From assembly GCA_963770155.1 (NCBI GenBank), contig CAVYOE010000001.1:682001-746000 (forward strand): DNA of 64,000 nucleotides, in the 5' to 3' direction. The notes under the pieces were generated by a model, which ran no database searches, had not been told where the DNA came from, and saw only the letters and a program-made list of their open reading frames with translations. The position numbers and the translations under genes are program-made. The stretch is from CAVYOE01 sp963770155. Its GTDB lineage: Bacteria; Actinomycetota; Thermoleophilia; Solirubrobacterales; 70-9. Positions 30,224 to 37,724 of the stretch are shown piece after piece. The first letter of the stretch is position 1. Every line of letters begins with the position of its first letter.

Positions 30224-31042
30224 TTATTGCCGCTCGCGTCGCTCGGCAATGCCCAGCGCATCGACGGGCCCGGGACCAGAGCCGATTTCCCGCAGCCCCG
30301 CGCCGACCGCCTCCGAGGCGATTTCGCGGGCGCGACGTGCAGCCTCGAGCGGCTCGAGGCCATTGGCCAGGTAGGCGGCGAGCGCCGAGGAGTGGGTGCA
30401 ACCCGACCCGTGCGAGGCGCCGTCGGGGTGCCGCTCCCCGGGGATCTCCGTCAGCTCCTTGCCGTCGAAGAAGACGTCGGCGCCATTGTCGGTGTGCCCC
30501 CCGGTGACAACGACCGCGTCAGGGCCGAGTGCCTGCACCGCTTTCGCCAGCTCCCCGATGCTCGCATCCTCCCCAGCCGCGGCCAGGGCCCGCGCCTCGC
30601 CGAGGTTCGGGGTCGCCACGCTCGCGCGCGGCAGGATGGTCTCGAGCAGGGCGCGGCGCGCCCCCTCTTCGAGCAGGACCGCGCCGGACTCGGCGACCAT
30701 CACGGGGTCGACCACGACCGGGGCTCCGGCGAGCAGCTCCAGTGCCTCATCGACGGCGGCGATCGTCGCCTCGTCTCCGAGCATCCCGACCTTGGCCGCA
30801 TCGACTCCGATGTCCTCGGTCACTGCCCTGACCTGGGCGAGGATGATCTCGGGAGGAACGGCATGCACGGCTTCGACTCCGACGGTGTTCTGCGCGGTCA
30901 GCGCCGTGATCGCCGAGGTGCCGTGGACCCCGCAGCGGGCGAACGCCTTCAGGTCCGCCTGGATTCCGGCGCCACCGCCTGAATCCGACCCGGCGATGGC
31001 GATCGCGACCGGTACTTGGGCTGAGCCTGGCTGGCGTGTCAT
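30224..31042 (-). CDS. thiD: Hydroxymethylpyrimidine / phosphomethylpyrimidine kinase
   Basis: ThiD (272 aa) phosphorylates the pyrimidine precursor of thiamine twice. The ribokinase-like fold shows A-G-S-D-S-G-G-G-A-G-I-Q-A-D at the N-terminus, V-V-D-P-V-M-V mid-protein, and the catalytic G-S-G-C-T motif preceded by H near the C-terminus. Size is typical. TAAGCT lies 6 nt before the ATG and overlaps the end of dprA's region, indicating an own leaderless promoter. No TPP riboswitch is seen upstream. Confidence 0.93.
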   Translation of the reverse strand: MTRQPGSAQVPVAIAIAGSDSGGGAGIQADLKAFARCGVHGTSAITALTAQNTVGVEAVHAVPPEIILAQVRAVTEDIGVDAAKVGMLGDEATIAAVDEALELLAGAPVVVDPVMVAESGAVLLEEGARRALLETILPRASVATPNLGEARALAAAGEDASIGELAKAVQALGPDAVVVTGGHTDNGADVFFDGKELTEIPGERHPDGASHGSGCTHSSALAAYLANGLEPLEAARRAREIASEAVGAGLREIGSGPGPVDALGIAERRERQ

Positions 31043-31051
31043 CGGCCAAGC

Positions 31052-32164
31052 TTATGAGGGTGCGCGAGCGCCTCCCGAGGCAACCGCGTAGTGGCCGCCT
31101 GAATCCGAGCGCAGGCGCCCGAGCAGCTCCAGCGCCGTCAGTGCCGCCAGCGCCGACCCGACATCCATGCCCGCGGCCGCGGCGACTTCGTCCGGGCTTT
31201 CATGACCGCGCCCCACCAGCTCGAGCACCGCGGCCTGCTCGGGGCTGAGCGCGGGCGCAAGTCGCTGTTCGAGCTGCGGCGCGCTGGGCCCGAAGATCGC
31301 GTCGAGGACGTCCTGCCCGCCGCGAACCACGACGGCTCCGTCCGCGAGGAGCGCGTTGGTGCCCTCCGCGAGCGGCGTTCCGACCCGGCCGGGGACCGCC
31401 CCCACTTCGCGGCCGAGATCGCTCGCCATCCCCGCCGTGATCAGCGATCCGGACCTTGATGCCGCCTCGACTACCACGGTGATCTGCCCGAGGGCGGCCA
31501 TGATCCGGTTCCGGGCCGGAAAGGTCCAGCGGTAAGGACGGGTTCCCGGGGGCAGCTCCGAGATGACGAGACCGTCCGAGACGATGCGGTCATAGAGGCG
31601 GCGCTTGCTCGGCGGGTGCGGCACATCGGGGCCGCTGCCGAGAACCGCAATCGTGGCGCCGCCGGCTTCGAGTGCCGCCTCGTGCGCACTCGAATCGATC
31701 CCCATCGCCATTCCGCTGATCACCACGAGCCCGGCCCCGGCAAGCTCGACTGCGAGGCTGCGCGCAAGCTCGAACCCGTAGCTGCTCGGCCGCCGGGAGC
31801 CGACCACAGTCACCGCCGCCTCTGCTGCCTTCCCGAGCAGGGAGATGTCCCCGCGCCCGAGCAGGGTCACGGGCGCCTGCGGGTCGGGGCGCAGCGCCGC
31901 CGGGTACTCCGGGCTGTGACGGCAGCGCGCCCAGACCCCGGCGCCGTCCAAGTCGGCGCGCAGCCGGGCGAGATCGCAGGACTCGGCTTCATCCAACAGA
32001 CGCGAAGCCCGCTTTGGATGGACGGCCGCCGCGAGCTCAGCGTCGGGCAACGCCAGCAGCTCACGCGTCCGGCGTCCGGGCGAGTCCGCGATCGCCTTTT
32101 CAGCCGCCGGCGCAATCACGCCGAGGAGAACGGTGCGGCGCAGGCAGGAATCGCAGCAGTCCAT
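31052..32164 (-). CDS. dprA: DNA-processing protein DprA
   Basis: DprA (370 aa) binds single-stranded DNA entering during transformation and loads RecA. The Rossmann-like core has V-V-G-S-R-R-P-S-S-Y-G, G-M-A-M-G-I-D-S-S-A-H-E-A-A-L, L-G-S-G-P-D and F-P-A-R-N-R-I-M-A-A-L; a C-terminal winged-helix (about 300-360) follows. The N-terminus starts C-C-D-S-C-L-R-R, an unusual cysteine cluster. The ATG overlaps the comM stop by one base (TGATG). In non-transformable actinobacteria these genes persist, so competence is not proven. Confidence 0.92.
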   Translation of the reverse strand: MDCCDSCLRRTVLLGVIAPAAEKAIADSPGRRTRELLALPDAELAAAVHPKRASRLLDEAESCDLARLRADLDGAGVWARCRHSPEYPAALRPDPQAPVTLLGRGDISLLGKAAEAAVTVVGSRRPSSYGFELARSLAVELAGAGLVVISGMAMGIDSSAHEAALEAGGATIAVLGSGPDVPHPPSKRRLYDRIVSDGLVISELPPGTRPYRWTFPARNRIMAALGQITVVVEAASRSGSLITAGMASDLGREVGAVPGRVGTPLAEGTNALLADGAVVVRGGQDVLDAIFGPSAPQLEQRLAPALSPEQAAVLELVGRGHESPDEVAAAAGMDVGSALAALTALELLGRLRSDSGGHYAVASGGARAPS

Positions 32165-33660
32165 CAGCGCTCCGAGCGCCGCCGCCGGTAGGTAAGCGCC
32201 TGGGTCACATGTGCCTCGCTCACTGCGCCGGCGCCGTCTAGATCGGCGATCGTCCGGGCTACTCGCAAGGCGCGGTCCCACCCCCTGCCGCTCAGTCCGA
32301 GCTCGCTCCTGCCCGCCTCCATCGCCCGCGTTGCTGTCATGTCCAGCCGGCAGTGGGCCCGGGTTTCGCTCGCGTCCATGTCCGAGTTCCAGCGGCCATG
32401 CCCCAGCCGCTTCACGGCCAGCGCTCTCGCCCTGGTCACCCGTGCCCGGGCGACATCGGAGCTCTCGCCCCGCTCGGCAGCCATCGCCCTGGAGCTCGGT
32501 TGGGAGACCGGTAGCTGCAGATCGATCCGGTCGGCCAAGGCGCCGCTCAGCTTTGCCTCGTACGACCTGATCGACGCCGGCGGGCATTTGCATCTGCCGG
32601 AGTCAGCTCCGTGACCGCAGGGACACGGGTTGGCCGCGGCGACCAGCATGAAGCGGCAAGGCAGGGTGATCGTCGTCTTCGCCCGGGAGATGGTCACCTG
32701 CCCCTCCTCGAGCGGCTGGCGCAGTGCCTCGAGCGCCATCCGGGAGAACTCGGCAAGCTCGTCGAGGAAAAGAACGCCGCGATGGGCCAGCGTTACCTCC
32801 CCGGCGCGGGGCGGGCTTCCGCCCCCGATCAGTCCGGCCGCCGAGACAGTGTGGTGCGGCGCCCGGAACGGACGCTCCGCCACGAGCGCCCCGTCCGAGC
32901 GCCGGCCGCAGGCGCTCGCGATCCTGGTTACCTCGAGCGCCTCGGTTCGGTCCAGTGCAGGCAGGATCGACGGTAACCGCCGGGCGGCGAGCGTCTTGCC
33001 CGCTCCCGGTGGTCCGGTCACCAGCAGATTGTGCCCGCCGGCAGCTGCGATCTCGAGCGCCCTGCGGAGGACCGGCTGCCCCCGGAGATCAGCGAGATCA
33101 GGATGGTCGGTGCTCCTTCTCGGCGGTGAGGGCGGGGCAACGGCCCTCGGCAGGCCGTTCTCGAGTGCCGGGAGCTGATCGAGCCTCTGCAGCGGGACGA
33201 CCTCGAGGCCGCCGGCCAACGCCGCCTCTGCCCCGTCGGCTTCGGCTACCGCGATGCCGGTCATCCCGGCGGCGCTCGCACCCTCGGCCATCGCCAGCGC
33301 TCCGGGCACAGGCCGGATCGAGCCATCGAGCGCCAGCTCTCCGGCCAGCGCATAGCGATCGAGGCAGCCTTGGGAGAGCTTCCCGTCGGCCGCGAGCAGA
33401 GCGGCTGCGATCGCCAGGTCGAAGCCGGGCCCGCTCTTCCGCAGGTCGGCTGGAGCCAGGTTGGCGGTGATCCGCGACTGGGGGAACTTGAACCCGGAGT
33501 TGATCAAGGCCGCGCGAACCCGCTCGCGCGATTCGCGTACCGCGGCGTCCGGAAGGCCGACGATCGAGAAAGCGGGAAGACCGGTACCGACGTCGACCTC
33601 GACGCTGACGCTGCCTGCTTCGATCCCGATCAGGGTGAATGTCCGGGCAACCGCCAGCAC
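32164..33660 (-). CDS. comM: Magnesium chelatase-like AAA+ protein ComM/YifB
   Basis: This 498-aa protein is a hexameric AAA+ helicase; in Vibrio, ComM promotes branch migration during transformation. It has the N-terminal ChlI-like domain (P-A-F-S-I-V-G-L-P-D-A-A-V-R-E-S), Walker A G-P-P-G-A-G-K-T, Walker B region L-F-L-D-E-L, and the N-P-C-P-C-G-H motif. I chose the GTG at 33660 over the TTG at 33669 since M-L-A-V-A-R-T-F matches the family start and TAGCTT lies 7 nt upstream. It is coupled to dprA and divergent from yraN, the usual yraN-comM-dprA neighbourhood. Confidence 0.93.
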   Translation of the reverse strand: MLAVARTFTLIGIEAGSVSVEVDVGTGLPAFSIVGLPDAAVRESRERVRAALINSGFKFPQSRITANLAPADLRKSGPGFDLAIAAALLAADGKLSQGCLDRYALAGELALDGSIRPVPGALAMAEGASAAGMTGIAVAEADGAEAALAGGLEVVPLQRLDQLPALENGLPRAVAPPSPPRRSTDHPDLADLRGQPVLRRALEIAAAGGHNLLVTGPPGAGKTLAARRLPSILPALDRTEALEVTRIASACGRRSDGALVAERPFRAPHHTVSAAGLIGGGSPPRAGEVTLAHRGVLFLDELAEFSRMALEALRQPLEEGQVTISRAKTTITLPCRFMLVAAANPCPCGHGADSGRCKCPPASIRSYEAKLSGALADRIDLQLPVSQPSSRAMAAERGESSDVARARVTRARALAVKRLGHGRWNSDMDASETRAHCRLDMTATRAMEAGRSELGLSGRGWDRALRVARTIADLDGAGAVSEAHVTQALTYRRRRSER

Positions 33661-33776
33661 TCCGGCCAAGCTAGGTGTGGTCGGATCACCGGTCGCGCGT
33701 CAAGCGTGTCGGCTCTGAGACTGAATTGCGACATTCCCGGCTACACACACGTGCCCCTCAGCGTCAGCCTGGCCTG

Positions 33777-34154
33777 GTGACCGTTGCCCGGCAAAGGCTC
33801 GGCGCCGCCGCCGAACAGATCGCCGCCGAGCGGCTGGTGGCGGCCGGCTGGTCCATCCTGTCCCGCAACGAGCGGACCCGCTACGGCGAGATCGACATCA
33901 TCGCCGTCGCCGGCGGCACGCTCGTCTTCGTTGAGGTGAAGGCCGGCCGGGTTGGATCGATGGTCGGTCCCGAGCGGCCCGCGCTGGCAGTCGGTCCGGC
34001 AAAGCAGGCTCGCCTCAGGCGCCTCGCCGCTGCGTACCTCTCAACCGCGCCGCAGCGGCCCCGCTGCGAACAGCTTCGCTTCGACGTCGTCGGCATCCAG
34101 TTCGACACCGATGGCCGGGTTGCAGACTACGAGCACATCGAGGCCGCTTTCTAG
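33777..34154 (+). CDS. yraN: UPF0102 (YraN) endonuclease-like protein
   Basis: A 125-aa protein of the YraN family, with a restriction-endonuclease-like fold. Catalytic-type residues are Glu in G-E-I-D-I-I-A, then E-V-K in F-V-E-V-K-A. A GTG start at 33777 gives the family N-terminus V-A-R-Q-R-L-G-A-A-A-E; the 100-bp extension to 33675 looks non-coding. Its cellular role is unknown, though it clusters with comM, dprA and rnhB across bacteria. It is divergent from comM and converges with rnhB, with 36 bp between stops. Confidence 0.88.
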   Translation: MTVARQRLGAAAEQIAAERLVAAGWSILSRNERTRYGEIDIIAVAGGTLVFVEVKAGRVGSMVGPERPALAVGPAKQARLRRLAAAYLSTAPQRPRCEQLRFDVVGIQFDTDGRVADYEHIEAAF

Positions 34155-34190
34155 CCGCGAGCGATTGCGGCCGCAGCGTGCAGCGGTCGC

Positions 34191-34967
34191 CTACGCGCCG
34201 AGGTCGAGCTGGGTGTAGGCGATCGACTGGAACGAGACCCGGTGCAGGGGCGAAATGCCGTTCTGGCGGATGGCCTCCCGGTGCTCCGGCGTCGAGTAGC
34301 CGACGTTCCCCGCGAAGTCCCAGCCCGGATACAGCTCTTCGGCTCGGTGCATGTAGCGGTCGCGGGTCACCTTGGCGATCACGGAAGCTGCTGCGATCGC
34401 AGCACTGCGCGCGTCACCGTCGATTACGGCCTTGTGCTCGAGCTCGAGCTCCGGGATGCGGAACCCGTCGACGAGACAAACGGCGCCGGGACAGGCGACC
34501 GCCTCGAGGCACTCCCCGAGCGCGTTCAGGTTGGAGACATGCAGGCCGCGAGAGTCGATCGCCCTGACCGAGCGGACCGCGACCGAGACCCGGGCAGCGG
34601 CGCGAATGACCGCCGGATAGAGCTCCTCGCGCTCGTCGGGACTCTTCTGCTTCGAGTCATCTAGCCGGGCGAGGGCGCGGCGCTCGGCGAGACCGATCTT
34701 CTCGAGATCGAGAAGCACCGCCGCCGCGAGCAGCGGGCCGGCCAGGGAGCCGCGTCCCGCCTCGTCGGCGCCGGCCACGAAACGGGTTCCATGCGAGCGG
34801 TCGAACCGGAACAGCCGCTTGGCGGTGCGCCGCTTCCGCGGCTTGCGGCTTGCCCTCGGCTTAGAAGATTCCGATTCGGTTTGGCGGCCAGTAGGTGGCG
34901 AAGGCCTGGCCGATGATCCAGTCTCGGGGGACGGGGCCCCAGAAGCGGCTGTCGTCGCTCTCCCCAC
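34191..34967 (-). CDS. rnhB: Ribonuclease HII (start uncertain)
   Basis: RNase HII removes ribonucleotides from DNA. The catalytic motif G-A-D-E-A-G-R-G-S-L-A-G-P is clear, followed by D-D-S-K-Q, D-G-F-R-I-P and A-S-V-I-A-K-V-T-R-D. The C-terminus is complete. The start is a problem: the only ATG/GTG/TTG upstream of the conserved core is the GTG at 34967, which overlaps lepB by 107 bp out of frame; the stretch after it is low-complexity and basic. A non-standard start around 34814 (CTG before F-R-F-D-R-S) is an alternative, and two neighbouring genes also seem to use CTG. Confidence 0.88.
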   Translation of the reverse strand: MGRATTAASGAPSPETGSSARPSPPTGRQTESESSKPRASRKPRKRRTAKRLFRFDRSHGTRFVAGADEAGRGSLAGPLLAAAVLLDLEKIGLAERRALARLDDSKQKSPDEREELYPAVIRAAARVSVAVRSVRAIDSRGLHVSNLNALGECLEAVACPGAVCLVDGFRIPELELEHKAVIDGDARSAAIAAASVIAKVTRDRYMHRAEELYPGWDFAGNVGYSTPEHREAIRQNGISPLHRVSFQSIAYTQLDLGA

Positions 34968-35478
34968 GGTTGTCGCCCATCATGAAGTAATGGTCCGGCG
35001 GAATCGTGATCTCTCCGGGCAAATTGCACTCATTGCCGGTCCCGCAGTCGCTGATGTAGGGCTCGTCGAGCTTGGGGACGCCGTTGACGACCGGATGCCC
35101 GTTCTCGACCCGGAGCGTGTCTTCCGGGCCGGCCACGATCCGCTTGATGAAATTGGTGTCAGAGCGCTCCGGGGTCGGCTCGGCACAGGCCTGGTTCGGC
35201 GGATGCGGAGCGCCGCAGGTCCGGCCTCCGTCGACCGCACCAGATGGCGGATGAAACACGACTATGTCGCCGACATCCGGATCGCTCAGGTGGTAGTTGA
35301 AGCGACTGACCAGGACGCGCTGTCCTTCGGTCAGGGTCGGGACCATTGAGGTCGAGGGGATCTGGAACGGCTTCACGATGAAGGCCTGGATCCCGAGCGC
35401 CAGACCCAGTGCAAGGGCGACGATCAGTACGAGCTCCGCGAGGGCGCCCTGCGTGGTCTGGGGCTTGTGAACTCTCAG
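34861..35478 (-). CDS. lepB: Signal peptidase I, apparent CTG start overlapping rplS stop
   Basis: LepB (205 aa) cleaves signal peptides of exported proteins. The catalytic Ser is in I-P-S-T-S-M-V-P-T-L and the Lys in F-I-K-R-I-V-A-G-P-E-D; G-D-N-R-G-E-S-D-D-S-R is box E. Starting at the first GTG (35376) would delete the membrane helix. The in-frame upstream sequence encodes L-V-L-I-V-A-L-A-L-G-L-A-L-G-I, exactly the expected anchor, and the only start-like codon after an in-frame stop is CTG at 35478-35476. It overlaps the rplS stop as CTGA, the counterpart of the ATGA couplings seen elsewhere here. Confidence 0.9.
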   Translation of the reverse strand: MRVHKPQTTQGALAELVLIVALALGLALGIQAFIVKPFQIPSTSMVPTLTEGQRVLVSRFNYHLSDPDVGDIVVFHPPSGAVDGGRTCGAPHPPNQACAEPTPERSDTNFIKRIVAGPEDTLRVENGHPVVNGVPKLDEPYISDCGTGNECNLPGEITIPPDHYFMMGDNRGESDDSRFWGPVPRDWIIGQAFATYWPPNRIGIF

Positions 35479-36095
35479 CCTGATGCCTCGTCTGACTTGC
35501 CCTCGCCACCGGCTCCGGCCTCAGCCGTCGCCTCGGACGCGGGCTCCTGCTCTTGCTCGGCCGCGGGCTCATTGCTGCCACCCTGATCGGCCTGGGCGCT
35601 CTTCTTGGCCTGATCGCCCTCAGTCCCTTCACCCTCGGAGCCCTCCTCTTCGGGCGGCTGGGTCACCTCGGCCTGGGCCTCGCTCACGGTCTCGCCCTCC
35701 GAGTCCATCGCCTCGCTCCCTTCCTCGGCGATGATCACGTCGTCCTCGATGCCCCAGCGCTGCTCCGCCACCCGGGCACGCCTGCCGACCTTGTCGCGCA
35801 GGTAATAGAGCTTCGCCCGGCGAACGTCACCGCGCGCCGCCACCTCGAGCTTCTCGACCTTGGGAGAGTGGAGCGGGAACGTCCGCTCGACTCCGACTCC
35901 AAAAGAGTTCTTGCGGACGGTGAACGTCTCGCGCGAGCCGGTCCCCTGGCGCTTGATCACGATTCCTTCGAAGACCTGCGTCCGCCGACGCTCGCCCTCG
36001 ATCACCTGGAAGTGGACTCTTACCCGGTCACCGGCCCGAAACTGCGGCCGCTTGCGAATCGCGCGTTGCTCGATGCTGTCGATGACAGTGCTCAT
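35475..36095 (-). CDS. rplS: Ribosomal protein L19 with long acidic C-terminal tail
   Basis: Residues 1-115 are a normal L19 at the 30S-50S interface: F-R-A-G-D-R-V-R-V-H-F, V-F-E-G-I-V-I-K-R-Q, S-F-G-V-G-V-E-R-T-F-P and A-K-L-Y-Y-L-R. L19 usually ends there. This protein continues for about 90 residues (116-206) that are rich in Glu, Gly, Ala, Ser and Gln with hardly any hydrophobics, so probably disordered. The tail is in frame up to the overlap with lepB and has no interrupting stop, so it is translated. Its function is unknown. Downstream of trmD in the usual order, 96 bp apart. Confidence 0.93.
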   Translation of the reverse strand: MSTVIDSIEQRAIRKRPQFRAGDRVRVHFQVIEGERRRTQVFEGIVIKRQGTGSRETFTVRKNSFGVGVERTFPLHSPKVEKLEVAARGDVRRAKLYYLRDKVGRRARVAEQRWGIEDDVIIAEEGSEAMDSEGETVSEAQAEVTQPPEEEGSEGEGTEGDQAKKSAQADQGGSNEPAAEQEQEPASEATAEAGAGGEGKSDEASG

Positions 36096-36191
36096 AAGGG
36101 GTGGCGGAGGGAAGGCTCAATTCGCGGGAGTTCGGGTGCGGCGGGCGCGCTGCGCGGCGGCGAATGGTAGCGGACGGTGCCTAAGCCACAA

Positions 36192-36851
36192 CTAAGTCCG
36201 CCGCGCGCGGCTCTGCTCGAGCCGCCACTCGCGCACCTTGGCGTGATTGCCCGAGACGAGGATCTCCGGCACCTCCCAGCCCTTGTACTCGGCCGGGCGG
36301 GTGTAGTGGGGATACTCGGGAGCCCCGTCGAGGGCTTCGCTGAACGACTCCTCGACCGCGCTCTCGGGGTCGCCGAGGGCACCGGGGAGTTTGCGCAGGA
36401 CCACGTCGGCCAGCACCATTGCCGCCAGCTCGCCGCCGGAGAGCACGTAGGGGCCGATCGAGACTGACTCGTTCGCGAGGTGCTCGATCACCCGCTCGTC
36501 AAAGCCTTCGTAGCGTCCGCAGAGCAGGGTCAGCTCGGTCTCTCCTGCGAGCTCATCGGCCAGTGAGTCGTCGAGCCGGCGGCCGCCGGCGCTCAGCGCC
36601 ACGATCCGCCTACCGCCGCGATCCTCACCGTAGGCAGACTCGAGGGCCGCGTCGACGACGTCGACGCGCATCACCATGCCCGCGCCGCCGCCATATGGGG
36701 AGTCGTCCACCTGCCCGGCCTTGAGCGGGGTCGTTTCCCGGTAGTTGAAGAACCGGACCGCGGAGCCGGCGTCAAGCAGGTTGCTGACGTGACGCTGTCC
36801 GAGGAACCAGCCGAAGTGCTCGGGGAACAGCGTGAAGATGTCGAGCTGCAC
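36192..36851 (-). CDS. trmD: tRNA (guanine-N1)-methyltransferase
   Basis: TrmD (219 aa) methylates G37 of tRNAs, preventing frameshifting. Knot motifs are visible: D-D-S-P-Y-G-G-G-A-G-M-V-M-R, L-C-G-R-Y-E-G-F-D-E-R-V, and I-G-P-Y-V-L-S-G-G-E-L-A. The C-terminal domain is slightly shorter than the usual 230-245-residue protein. The GTG start lies 6 bp after khpA; rimM, which commonly sits between these two genes, is absent here. Confidence 0.95.
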   Translation of the reverse strand: MQLDIFTLFPEHFGWFLGQRHVSNLLDAGSAVRFFNYRETTPLKAGQVDDSPYGGGAGMVMRVDVVDAALESAYGEDRGGRRIVALSAGGRRLDDSLADELAGETELTLLCGRYEGFDERVIEHLANESVSIGPYVLSGGELAAMVLADVVLRKLPGALGDPESAVEESFSEALDGAPEYPHYTRPAEYKGWEVPEILVSGNHAKVREWRLEQSRARRT

Positions 36852-36857
36852 GGCCGC

Positions 36858-37091
36858 TCAGTCGAGGATCTCGACCATGACCCGCTTCTCCTCCTGGGTC
36901 GCGGCCGCCTTCACCACCGAGCGCAGCGCGTTGGCGACACGGCCGCCGCGGCCGATCACCCTGCCGAGATCATCCTCGGCGACCTCGAGCTCGAGCACGA
37001 TATCTCCGTCACCCTCCTCGAACTCCTCGACACTGACCGCGTCGGGGTCCTCGACCAGGGCGCGAGCCAGAAATTCGAGCAGCTCCTTCAC
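36858..37091 (-). CDS. khpA: KH-domain RNA-binding protein KhpA
   Basis: A 77-aa single-KH-domain protein that binds RNA, usually with KhpB/Jag, and affects cell-division gene expression in Gram-positive bacteria. The KH loop is V-I-G-R-G-G-R-V-A-N-A-L, with the G-x-x-G motif. The GTG at 37091 gives the standard N-terminus K-E-L-L-E-F-L-A-R-A-L; a longer reading overlaps rpsP. Gene order rpsP-khpA-trmD is standard apart from the missing rimM. Confidence 0.92.
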   Translation of the reverse strand: MKELLEFLARALVEDPDAVSVEEFEEGDGDIVLELEVAEDDLGRVIGRGGRVANALRSVVKAAATQEEKRVMVEILD

Positions 37092-37101
37092 GGTGTCCGG
37101 C

Positions 37102-37353
37102 TCAGGAGCCGGCGGCCTCGATGCCCTTGGTGCGCAGCAAGGTCGCAACCGTCGGGGTTGGCCGTGCCCCCTTCTCCAGCCAGTGCTTGGCGCGCTCCTC
37201 GTCGAACTCGATCAGGGACGGCTCGAGCTGCGGGTTGTACTGGCCGATCGTTTCGATCGACCGCCCGTCGCGAGGCGAGCGCCGGTCGGCGACGACTATG
37301 CGCCAGATCGGGTTCTTGGAGGACCCGACTCGTCTCAGTCTGATTCGAACCAC
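37102..37353 (-). CDS. rpsP: Ribosomal protein S16
   Basis: S16 (83 aa) is a small-subunit assembly protein. It opens V-R-I-R-L-R-R-V-G-S and contains I-V-V-A-D-R-R-S-P-R-D-G-R and E-T-I-G-Q-Y-N-P, all diagnostic. TACCCT lies 8 nt before the GTG start, so it may be leaderless. First gene of the rpsP-khpA-trmD string. Confidence 0.97.
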   Translation of the reverse strand: MVRIRLRRVGSSKNPIWRIVVADRRSPRDGRSIETIGQYNPQLEPSLIEFDEERAKHWLEKGARPTPTVATLLRTKGIEAAGS

Positions 37354-37388
37354 GGCCGCGCAGGGTAGCGAGTCGCGGCTGGCGCGCG

Positions 37389-37679
37389 CTAATCAGGCTT
37401 TTCGGCTGAGCGGTCGAGATCCCCGGGCGTGCCCTGGGTGGTCTCGTCGGTCTCGGTCGACTCGATCTCGTCACCCTCGCCGTAGACGTCCGGATCGGTC
37501 CCGGGTGCTTCGTCTACGGGCTGGACCGCCGCCGGGTTGTGCCCGGCGTCGAAGTTCTCGGCCTCCTCGCGCAGGCGCTCCTCGGCCTGCTCGAACCCCT
37601 CGCTCTCTCCGCCGCCGTGCTCCTCGGAGGCTCGCCTGGCCTCACGCTTTTTGGTCTCTCGGTCTTGTTTTTCGGGCAT
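37389..37679 (-). CDS. Acidic, probably disordered hypothetical protein
   Basis: A 96-aa protein with an N-terminal basic stretch (K-Q-D-R-E-T-K-K-R-E-A-R-R) and then a strongly acidic, Gly/Glu/Asp/Pro-rich remainder with no hydrophobic core. No family recognised. It lies between ffh and rpsP on the same strand. Composition fits an intrinsically disordered protein; an expressed gene is plausible because the frame is clean and co-oriented, but this is not certain. Confidence 0.55.
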   Translation of the reverse strand: MPEKQDRETKKREARRASEEHGGGESEGFEQAEERLREEAENFDAGHNPAAVQPVDEAPGTDPDVYGEGDEIESTETDETTQGTPGDLDRSAEKPD

Positions 37680-37724
37680 GCGGGCTTGATGCCCGCGCGG
37701 GCCCGCTTTGAAACCGACGGCGCG

